Shown one piece after another: positions 11,787-19,908 of a stretch of DNA of 64,000 nt. Below the pieces are notes generated by a model. It was not told the DNA's origin, ran no database searches, and saw only the letters and a list, made by a program, of their open reading frames with translations. The stretch comes from Polytrichum commune. Taxonomy: Eukaryota > Streptophyta > Polytrichopsida > Polytrichales > Polytrichaceae. Numbering within the stretch: position 1 is the first letter of the stretch; every line of letters begins with the position of its first letter. The stretch lies in NCBI GenBank assembly GCA_950295325.1, contig OX485806.1, forward strand, positions 46,433,169 to 46,497,168. The letters are read 5' to 3'. Position numbers and translations under genes: made by a program.

Positions 11787-14024
11787 ATGGTGCAAACTAG
11801 GAGCCGATATTATCGATCTCCATCACCAGATTACTTGGAGGACGTGCATACCACAAATCTTGAGCCAGAGGTAGATACCAACGAGGCTTTTGAGCCTATT
11901 TCGGCGTTGGACACCACTAGTAGGCTTCGGATTTGGAGTGTTGGCACGTTCGACGAAATGGACGACGATCACCACGGTTCAGTGCGTGATCGGTTCTCAG
12001 GTCGAGCTGGGGGCATTTCCTTGCCCGATTGGAAACTCCGGTTTCGTACCTGGATTAAGGAGAAACGCCAAAGGTCTTCCAATTTCAATGATTGGTATGC
12101 TTTTGAATTTCTGCCTCAGCATTTGAAGTATGAGGCACTCCAAACTTACGAACGCTGGACTGAGGGTCATCAGCGACAACTTCGGGAGGTGGAGCAGTAT
12201 TGGGAGGCCCGGGTTGAGCTTATTTCAGCCCTTAAAGATGGGGCCATTGCCACCTTAGCTCCACCCACCTTAAAGGAGGAGGATCTATCGGAGGAGTCTA
12301 AGGACCAAGAACTGGCCCTTGGGCCAATAGTGGCTGGCAGTAGCACGGCTACCCTTTCACGGATGGCACGTGCTACACAGGCAGCATTGACGGCTGTTGG
12401 TCCACCACCTCCATTTAATCCCCTTGCTGAATTTGTCGCACATTTGGAGGTGGAGTATGGTGGATTTGGGCGAGACCAAATGCAGCGCATTCAGGATTTC
12501 CACAGAGAGGAGGATGACACTCCACGGACCATGTATACACGACTCGCACGCTTTGCTGTTGAGTCGGGAGGTGTTTTTGCTGAGAGTCAGCTTGTCAAAA
12601 TCTTCTTGTCTAAGATTGACAAGCGGCTACTTGAGTTGGCATCACCTCGGATTATCCTCGATTATGAAGGCAGAGCTACGCTTGCACAAGCGTTTGCCGT
12701 GGTTGAGAGATGTGATCGGGCTCTCTGTCAACACGATGCCACAGACATGGTATCTTGGATGACAGAGAGTACGAAATCAAGAAGAATTGTCACAGCTACT
12801 AGTAGTTTAGCTGAGACTCAAACCGTTAAGGAGCAAAAGATTTTGCATTGTTGGGGTTGTGGAGAAGCTGGTCATACGAAGAATGATCCCAATTGTCCTA
12901 AGAAGAAGAAAACCCAGCCTTTGGGAAAATTAAAACAAAAGATAGAACCAGTAAAGGCAGGGGACAATTCTAAGAAGAGACAATTGAAATGTAACCATTG
13001 TGGTGGCACTAATCACGATGTGGATCATTGTTTCCAACTTCATCCTGAGATGCGGCCTGCTAGTTATGTCACTGGCAAATCTCCAAGGGAGCAGAGTCTT
13101 GAGGCTAAGGTGGCAGAGCTTGAGCAAAAGCTCAAATCTTCTGCATCTTTTGCTCAAATTTATGAGCCGCATGCGGGTGGGGGCACCTCGGGTTCGGACA
13201 TGTATATGTTTGGGGCATCTAGAGAGGTGGTGGCTGCGGCTTCTACTCGATCACAAACATTGGCAAATGGGGTGGCTTCTTCAAGTGGTGGTAGCAACGA
13301 GGTGTCACATCCTCGCCATGCCGGACCAGCGGATCAAGTTGGTCAAGCACGTTTACCTCTCTCATTTGGATTGGTAGACACTATTGTTGTTGGGGCAAAA
13401 AACCCTGTACCTTTGAGAGATGGGGATTCCATCTCGAAGGATGTTACGCAGGCATTGGCATATAAAATTCTCCATATGCCAATTTTCTCGGGTTCGGAGT
13501 TGATGGCTCCGGATTTCAAGCCTGCTGGAGTTTTCCATTTAGCTGGGAAAATGTTAGAAGGAAAGGCGGATTTGCCATCCCTTCAAGTATCCCAAGCTAT
13601 TGTTGACGTACCTGTGGCTGAGGAGGTGGAGGACTTAGCCAATTTGCGAGCGAGCCTTGCGGATGCGGCGATCATTGCTTTTGGTAAGCACACTGATATT
13701 CCTCCATCAACAATTTCAGCAGTGGACACGTCATTTTCGAATTATGCAGCGGGAGCGGCATATCTTACAGATAGTTCTGCAAGGCCTGCGCGCGAGCGGC
13801 ATAATTTGCAACCTGGAGTTGTACGGCTGATGAACGACAAATCTTTGTTTGTCGTTTCACGCGCGGATATGCCTATTATTCGTGCTACACCACTGAGAGT
13901 TATGATGGATTCCGGTGCTCAACCGGTTATGATTGGCAAAGGATTTGCTGACAGTCTTGGATTGACGCCAGCAAAACTTAGATCCTTGTCCATTCACAAT
14001 TGTGACTTCAGTAGGGGGCACTGA
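11787..14024 (+). pseudogene. Element A Gag and protease (first part of the polyprotein)
   Basis: This open frame of 745 codons starts at the first ATG after the leader. Residues about 60-320 are Gag capsid-like sequence (for example LPDWKLRFRTWIKEKR, FEFLPQHLKYEALQTY). Two zinc knuckles follow: C355-x2-C-x4-H-x6-C with an unusual last spacing, and C402-x2-C-x4-H-x4-C. A coiled-coil-like stretch (about 435-455) and a long low-conservation linker lead to the retropepsin active site MDSGAQPVMIGK (Asp708). In a living element it would form the particle, bind RNA and cleave the polyprotein. A frameshift near 13990-13996 moves the true frame to the next one, so the last ten or so residues are off-frame and the protease continues in the neighbouring entry. 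Confidence 0.88.
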
Positions 14025-14922
14025 ACGTGCAACAGGTTACACCAAGGCACCTCTACGTTTGATTTTTAATGTGGGGGCAGGACCTACCTACATCCATTTG
14101 TCAATGAAGTGTGTTGTTACTAATGCTACCAACTATGATATACTTGTTGGTCAGCAAGCTCTTTATCCACTTGGCTTTGGTTTGGATAATTGGACTGAAA
14201 AGGCATGGATTAGACCGGGATGATCTTCTAGAGATGGCAGGAAGGTATTTATTCCTGTAGCATTTGCAGCTACTTCTATGACTATGGTTGCGGAGACAAT
14301 GTTTGGTTGCAGCGGTTCAGTTGCGGATTTGCCTTATGCTCCAGTTTTGTTGGAGGAAACATTGGACTACGCTTGTAATGCAGCAGAGCAACAAATTTTG
14401 GCATCTTTACAAATTTCTGCTCGACATTTCAAGGATCCACCTCCACCACGGCGTACTCCTAAGGAGTTATCCGACCATTGTCGACACATTGTAGCGGATT
14501 TGGGGCTTGGAGAGACACCTCCAACGTCATCCTCATTTTCTTTTGCTCAACCCATTCATTGGCAACCACCACCTGAAGGTATTGTCCTTGTAGAAATCTT
14601 TGGGGGCATTGGCACAGGTTTGGTGGCAGTGTTGGAGGCTGGGATTACAGTTAAGCGATATATTCATGTGGATAATGGATATGCAGCCAACAGAGCCGTC
14701 CGACACCACATTCAACAATTGTTGTTGAGGTACCCCACACAATTGTCAGCCACTGCCATTCTTGGATGTTGTAGTCAACTTCCTCAAGATGTCACTATGA
14801 TTAGTGATGAGGATTTGAGAAGATTGGGCCACGTGGATTTAATTATTGCAGGATGGCCTTGTCAAGGGCAGGAACTGGCCAGGGTTTGGATGATCCTAGG
14901 TCTAGTTTGTTCGCGGATTTGA
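14002..14922 (+). pseudogene. Element A protease end and methyltransferase N-terminal half (motifs I-IV)
   Basis: This is the +1 continuation of the polyprotein. The protease end (ERATGYTKAPLRL, TNYDILVGQQALYPLGF) runs to a TGA at 14221-14223, and the same frame continues without a gap. After a proline-rich linker comes the C5-cytosine methyltransferase: motif I EIFGGIGTGLVAVLEAGI (about 14590-14643), then RYIHVDNG (motif II-like acidic end) and motif IV VDLIIAGWPCQG with the catalytic Cys codon at 14860-14862. The phrase GIGTGL...LGI/AGI...RYI is close to DNMT3. Right after PCQG the frame is lost: against copy 2, about 16 bases are missing near 14865, so the last 15 or so residues are off-frame. 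As part of a polyprotein the enzyme would be released by the protease or act as a fusion. Confidence 0.88.
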
Positions 14923-15875
14923 TGCGATTGACACAATGGTGGTTTACCCACCAATCAACTCCGCCAGAGTACATTTTTGAAAATGTGCCATTATTGGATG
15001 ATACACGGCACAAAGTGGTGAAGGATGGTGAGTACATTAACCAAATTCTGGGTACTCCAACATTTCTGGATGCTGCATCGTTGGGATCCTTTGCTCATCA
15101 GCCTCGTTGGTTTTGGACCAATTTGGTAACACCTCAGGTACTGTCAGCGGTGATCGCCCGCATTCCCCGCCTTATGAATCACAAGGTGGATGACATTTTA
15201 GATGCTCATCGTGTTTCTTTGGCAGTTACCAAGGATGACACCTTGCCATTTGCATTAATTAACAAGGTGGGCATTCCGAGAGGTGCACTACCTACTTTTG
15301 TGACATATCCACGGTTTTTTGCATTTCGATCTCGTGGACCAAGCATGGTTTGGGATTCAAAATCCCAAACTCATGATGAGCCTACGGCAGATGAGCGGGA
15401 ACGAGCCATGGGTTTTCCTACAGGCACCACGGCTGCTCATGGGCTTCAGGAAGGTCAGAGACATTTCCTATTGGGACAAGCTATGAATCTCAATAGCATT
15501 GTGTGGATAATTGGAATTTGTCTTGTTGCTCAACAAAGTATGGATGACCAATTGCTTCCTCTGAGGGCAGAGAACAATGGTCAGGGGGCAATGGAGCCGC
15601 AATCCAAGGATCACATTGAGGTCAATGACACCGAGGGATTATTTTCTTTGAAACAACAGGTTGCGGAAGAGTTTCGAGCCCAACGTGTTTTTTCGGCTTT
15701 GGCACAAGATTTTGGGAAGTTGGAGGCACATAAAATATTTCCACTTCTATTTCTTGGTGACACTTCATATGTGGGTAGCTATTTAGCTACACAAACTGAT
15801 TGTAGTGGAGAGGATACGCATTTGGATTCAAGTATAGATGATGGAGGCAAAGGTGTTGCCCTCTCCACGAACTAG
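14853..15875 (+). pseudogene. Element A methyltransferase C-terminal half (motifs VI-X) and linker
   Basis: This resumes the methyltransferase just after motif IV. GLDDPRSSLFADLMRL matches the post-PCQ helix, FENV (Glu codon 14979-14981) is motif VI, and QPRWFWTNL matches the motif VIII region of DNMT3 (R-x-FWxNL). ERERAMGFPTGTT is motif IX-like and LLGQAMNLNSIVWIIG (from 15471) is motif X. The order I-IV-VI-VIII-X is canonical, unlike the rearranged order of plant DRM enzymes, so DNMT3-like is the best family. No ADD, PWWP, BAH or UBA domain is visible. About 110 residues of linker follow, with DDQLLPLRAE and FRAQRVFSALA also present in copy 2, before a TAG at 15873-15875 that interrupts the frame into RT. 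The ATG at 14853 is not a natural start. Confidence 0.88.
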
Positions 15876-15887
15876 CAATCACAGGCT

Positions 15888-17084
15888 GTGCTGGCACCAA
15901 GTGGCAATCCTTCTATGAAGAAGGAAACCACGGAGTTTGACGATTGGCCAATTGAAGTGGGGCCAAAACTTACTGGTGTCGAAGCACAAAAGGTACGGGC
16001 ATTTATTCGCTCTTACCGTAATTGTTTTGCCTTTAGTCTTCATGATCTTGAAGGATATAAAGGTAAACCTGTTCGTATTCAACTCGAGGACGACCATCCT
16101 ATTTTCAGACGGCCGTACAAACTTAGTACATCTGAAACGTTGGGTGTTCAAACTCGATGTCAAGAATTATTGGCAGTGGAATTGATTGAACTCTCCAATG
16201 GAGAGTATGCTTGTGCCACGGTTATGCCTTCAAAGAAAGATATCTTTGGCAACTGGACGGAAAAACGGATGTGTGGTGATTATCGTCCAGTCAACCGTAA
16301 GACCAAGCCGGATCGATATCCAATGCCGATGCCAGAGGAGTTGTTTGATGCACTGGGATTTGCTAGAATCTTCAGCACTCTGGATTTGAGGTCTAGTTAT
16401 TATCAATTACCTTTGTTGTTGGGTGATCGGGTGAAGACCGCATTTTGGGAAATTGATAAAGATGGCAATGATCAACTTTATCATTGGAAATTTTTGCCAT
16501 TTGGTCTCAAGAATGTACCAGCTGAATTTCAGCGGGTGATGGACCAATTATTGGCTGGTTTACCGTTTGCTAGATGTTACATTGATGATGTTATCATCTT
16601 TAGTAATAGTCCACATGATCATGTGAGACATTTACAAGCGGTATTTGAACGACTACAACGGTGGGGACTCCGTTTACATCATAGCAAATGTAAGTTTTTC
16701 CATGATCAATTGCCCTATTTAGGCCACATGATTGTTTCTGGCGGTCTTGGTGTGCAACAGGGGAAGGTGGATGCTTTGCATAAAATTCCCGCACCTAGTG
16801 ATGTACCACGACTTCGGGCATTTCTAGGATGGGCAAATTATTATAGAAGGTTTGTCAAAAACTTTAGTTTGATTGCCAAACCTCTCACCATTCTCACGGG
16901 GAAAGACCAACCATGCATTTGGAGTCGGGAACAACAACATGCATTTGATACATTGAAGCAGAGGCTCGGTTCAGCGCCAGTGCTTCGACGCCCGGATGTG
17001 TCTAGAGCTTTTCAATTGCACACGGATTGGAGTGCAGTGGAGTTGGGAGCGGTATTGACACAGAAAGATGAAGAGGGAAAATAA
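15888..17084 (+). pseudogene. Element A reverse transcriptase and start of RNase H
   Basis: In frame with the preceding segment. The run EFDDWPIEVGPKLTGVEA opens the domain. RIQLEDDHPIFRRPYKLS, MCGDYRPVNRKTKPDRYPMP, FSTLDLRSSYYQLPL, WKFLPFGLKNVPAEFQRVMD and the catalytic YIDDVIIFS (YIDD at 16578-16589) are the classic Ty3/gypsy blocks. FLGWANYYRRFVKNFS and the connection follow. RNase H begins at LHTDWSAVELGAVLTQ and is cut by TAA at 17082-17084. The enzyme would copy element RNA into cDNA in the particle, beside the fused methyltransferase. The segment is otherwise well conserved. Confidence 0.95.
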
Positions 17085-17087
17085 TAT

Positions 17088-18305
17088 GTGGTGGCTTATG
17101 CATCTAGAAGCAATAATAATGCTGAATCTAATTATTCTTCTTATGAAGGCGAGGCCTTGGCGGCCATTTGGGCCATTGCACATTTTCGACCTTATTTGTA
17201 TGGGCAAAAATTTACTTTGGTGACTGATCATCAGCCTTTAAAATGGCTTATGGAATCAGATAAATTCACTGGGAAACTTGCTAGGTGGGCATTGTTACTT
17301 CAAGAATATGACTTTGAAGTTGTTCACCGAGCAGGAATTGCCAACTTGGATGCAAACGGATTGTCTCGCAATCCAGGTCCTTCAGATGAGGATTTAACTC
17401 GAGCCAGGTGGCATGGAGATTGTGATCGTGAGGCAGTGCCGGGTTGGCATGCTGCCACATATCTCACAATGATGTCGGGATTGGCTGCTGAGATCCTTGT
17501 GGAAGAACAAAATGAGGAGGTTGATAAATATGTCGTTGTTAGTGATGTGTGGGAAGACCAGGCGATCTTGCACGAACTTCAACAAGGGATATTTCCTCTT
17601 GGACTATATGCTATGGAGCGAGATAGAGTTAGCCATCAAATAACAAGGTTTCATTGGGCAAACGGCTTGTTATTTCGTGTGTGGCCAAATGGAACGAGGC
17701 GCATCGTTCCAAGGCCAAATCAAAGAGCTTCATTAGTGCGGCAAGTGCACGAGGAGCATGGACATTTTGGAGTGCGAAGGACACACTCTATGTTGCGCAA
17801 CCAATATTGGTGGACTGGGATGTATCAACAGGTTGCCACTTATGTTTCTAGGTGTGAAGCGTGTGACCGGGTCAGGTCAAGTTTTAATACTTTATCACCC
17901 CAACTTCAGCCTTTACCTATTATGGGTTTGGGATATCGTTGGTCTTTGGATTTTGCCGGACCACTTACTGTCACTCCACGTGGGGCAAAATATGTACTTG
18001 TGATGGTGGAGCATTTTAGTAAGTGGATTGAACTCGTGGCTCTTCCCCAAAATTCCTCAGAATTGGCGGCTGTAGCATTTCTTGATCGAGTTTTGGCACG
18101 GTTTGGAGCACCTGCAGAGGTGTTGACGGATCAAGGGAGAGAATTTCTTGGATCTTTCGAGGCTTTGTGTACTAAGGCTTTGATTGATCATCGAACAACT
18201 TCCAGAGATCACCCTGAGGCAAATGGCTTAGCTGAACGAGTTGTTCAGACTGTCAAGCGCGGTTTGCGGAAGTATGGGTTGTTTCATGGCAACCATCGCG
18301 ATTAG
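17088..18305 (+). pseudogene. Element A RNase H and integrase
   Basis: Directly continues the frame after one stop. RNase H blocks are YASRSNNNAESNYSSYEGEA, TDHQPLKWL and HRAGIANLDANGLSR. The integrase zinc-binding domain is HEEHGHFGVRRTH...CEACDRVR (HHCC). The catalytic core has Asp in WSLDFAGPL, Asp in LTDQGREFLGSF and Glu in HPEANGLAERVV, the D,D-35-E triad. An acidic spacer (about residues 145-165, EEQNEEVDKYVVVSDVWED) separates RNase H from integrase. A TAG at 18303-18305 ends the open stretch; integrase goes on in the next entry. The domain order PR-RT-RH-INT places the element in Ty3/gypsy. Confidence 0.95.
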
Positions 18306-18659
18306 GACTTGATGTTACCATGGATAGCAATGGGTTACCGTTTCAGCAGGCAAGCATCTTTGGCATCCTATAGTCCTTACCAACTCTTGTATGGACGGGA
18401 ACCAATTTTACCTAGCTCTGTGCGAGAGAAATTGGCTCATGTGGTAGACTTGGATGATCCAGATGTTTGGGCTCAATGTCTTCATGACCGAGCATAATTC
18501 TTTCAAAAGGCCATGCCTATGGCCATGGAGAACTTAAACATAGCTCAACATCGTGATACATTACGGTATGCCCAGATCCGCAGTGGAGCTTATCGACCTT
18601 AGGTTCGTAGATTTTCCAAGGGGAATTATGTTTACTTACAACGGGAGGCGCCTACGTCA
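18306..18659 (+). pseudogene. Element A integrase C-terminal region, with stops
   Basis: The same frame reads LPWIAMGYRFSRQ, YSPYQLLYGREPILPSSVRE, a helical basic stretch (MAMENLNIAQHRDTLRYAQ) and RRFSKGNYVYLQR, the usual C-terminal integrase fold that precedes a GPFxV-type block. Stops at 18495-18497 (TAA) and 18600-18602 (TAG) break it. It links the catalytic core to the PHD-bearing tail. Confidence 0.85.
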
Positions 18660-19019
18660 TTGGATGTCAAGGCTGGGCGCACAATTTTGCGGATAAAAGA
18701 TGTTTTACCAAGTGGTATATTATTGCTTGAAGGCAAGGATGGACGGGAATGTCGTGAGCATTCAAAGAATTGTGCTCCATGTCACCTTCCCATCGACGGC
18801 TCTGTGCATCCCGAGTTGGCGGCTGTACCACAGGGTCTGCCTTGTTATGTGTGTGGAGAGAAGAAAGGAGCTGCAACAATGTTATTGTGCGACCATTGTC
18901 AACGTGGATGGCACATGGCATGTTTGACACCTCCCCTTTTGACTCTTCCTTCTGGCAATTGGGTTTGCCCTCGTTGTTGGAAAGCCTCCCACTCCATGGC
19001 CGTTAATGCTCATGATTAG
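18660..19019 (+). pseudogene. Element A integrase tail with C-terminal PHD finger
   Basis: This 119-residue tail continues the integrase frame (LDVKAGRTILRIKDVLPSG) and ends with a PHD zinc finger at 18843-18977. The Cys4-His-Cys3 ligands are visible in order: CYVC, CDHC, WHMAC and CPRC, with the usual aromatic before the last pair (NWVCPRC) and LTPPLLTLPSG in the loop. PHD fingers read histone H3 tails, often H3K4 state. At this position chromoviruses carry a chromodomain that steers integration, so a targeting role for the PHD finger is plausible but inferred. The stop at 19017-19019 is the likely natural end of the polyprotein. The zinc ligands are all intact. Confidence 0.88.
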
Positions 19020-19333
19020 GGACTTTGTGGATGTTTGCCACATGTCTTAGTGGTGAAGTTGTTATCTAGTTGGTCGGAAGTTTTATGGGATTGAAAATCA
19101 CATTGGGAAAGTTATCAAATAATTCAACATAAATTGTTGAAGACGATTAAGAATGGGGCTCACATTGCACCCAGCCTACAGTTCTTGGGTTACTTCCTCA
19201 ACCATAAATTTAATTCCTTAGATTACCACTACCCAATTGGGTTGTACAGATGTAGCAACAACTTCATCATGTTCAACACCTCTCCCGATGAGTGTGTTTG
19301 TTCCTAGCCGATTGGAGGGGCTCCTTATCTGCT

Positions 19334-19341
19334 AGGGGGGG
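19334..19341 (+). promoter_or_regulatory. Candidate polypurine tract of element A
   Basis: AGGGGGGG lies about 315 bp after the polyprotein stop and about 110 bp before the recognisable 3' LTR. G-rich tracts of this kind prime plus-strand synthesis in LTR elements. It is not directly next to a TG, and the intervening 110 bp includes a copy of the element's own terminal 48 bp, so placement is uncertain. Confidence 0.4.
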
Positions 19342-19403
19342 CACTTGAAGAGGTGGTTGTTTAGCATATTAGTTTGCTATATTTATTTTGCTAATTGATG
19401 TTG

Positions 19404-19908
19404 ATGACGACACTCGATCTGTTGTGTTTAACGATCTAAGTTTACACGACAGCTATCACGTGAGGCGACATCGAGGGCTAAGTCACGTCAAATTAGGAGT
19501 AAATGGACTCCATTAGGAGTCCATGTGTGTTTGGATGGATTATGGACTCCATTGGGAGTCCTAGTTAGTTGTTCATCCACTCCATGGATGAAATCCACAT
19601 AGGATTGGGGTTATGTGGAGAGGAAGGCATCTTGACTTGCCATTGTTGTCAAGTCAAGTCTTGTGAGTGTGTTTTGAGAGAGAGAGAGCTTGTTGTTGCT
19701 ATCTTATGGCTATGGTGTAGTAGATCATGAATAAGCCTTTGAATTATTTCTCCATCACTTGCACTCTTGGATTCTCCCTTTGTGGAGTGAGAGATAGCTT
19801 GACTTTTGTGTGTGAATTTTAGAGTTTCTTAAGCTTTGTAAGGAGACTTTTCGATCTGTAATGACGACACTCGATCTGTTGTGTTTAACGATCTTAGTTT
19901 ACACGACA
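19404..19908 (+). repeat. Duplicated terminal 48 bp of element A
   Basis: Positions 19404-19451 and 19861-19908 are the same 48-base sequence with one mismatch, both ending TTACACGACA. The second copy is the outer end of the element next to the target repeat. The first abuts the 3' LTR start with only 'gc' between. The result looks like an LTR-end to LTR-start junction or a templated filler. Confidence 0.75.
19454..19908 (+). repeat. Element A 3' LTR
   Basis: The segment begins TATCACGTGAGG (TGTC with one change) and matches the 5' LTR through 19849. It then has a different 59-bp tail ending TTTACACGACA at the insertion border. Its 455 bp is close to the roughly 440 bp solo LTR of this family at about 59400-59838, so this may be the normal LTR length, with the 5' copy altered downstream of 10885, or the reverse. 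No TATA box lies inside it. Confidence 0.75.

Larger units (their letters stand above)
10489..19908 (+). mobile_element. Element A copy 1: Ty3/gypsy retrotransposon encoding a cytosine methyltransferase and a PHD finger
   Basis: This 9,420-bp insertion starts TGTCACGTGAGG and ends TTACACGACA. The flanking 4 bp are AGGT (10485-10488) and CGGT (19909-19912); the uninterrupted paralogue at 52671-52690 has a single CGGT, which fixes both ends. Inside are LTR-like segments (10489-10885 and 19454-19849), a leader of about 0.9 kb and one degraded frame of about 2,411 codons (11787-19019): Gag, zinc knuckles, protease, DNMT3-like methyltransferase, RT, RNase H, integrase, PHD finger. Six in-frame stops and two frameshifts inactivate it. 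Domain order PR-RT-RH-INT defines Ty3/gypsy. The methyltransferase and the PHD finger are additions I know of in no described land-plant family. A second copy lies at 57396-63450 on the minus strand. Confidence 0.92.

Noticed and set aside
12170-12490. Antisense frame over Gag
   Set aside because: It is a shadow of the Gag codons on the other strand with no similarity of its own; the same holds for antisense frames over RT (15879-16163).
14570-15540. The methyltransferase as a plant DRM-type enzyme or a separate host gene
   Set aside because: Motifs run I to X without the DRM rearrangement, and the segment is in frame between protease and RT in two independent copies.
18843-18977. Reading the C-terminal zinc motif as a Gag-like knuckle or RING finger
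   Set aside because: Ligand order and spacing (C4HC3 with WHMAC and a tryptophan before the last pair) fit a PHD finger, not CCHC or RING C3HC4.
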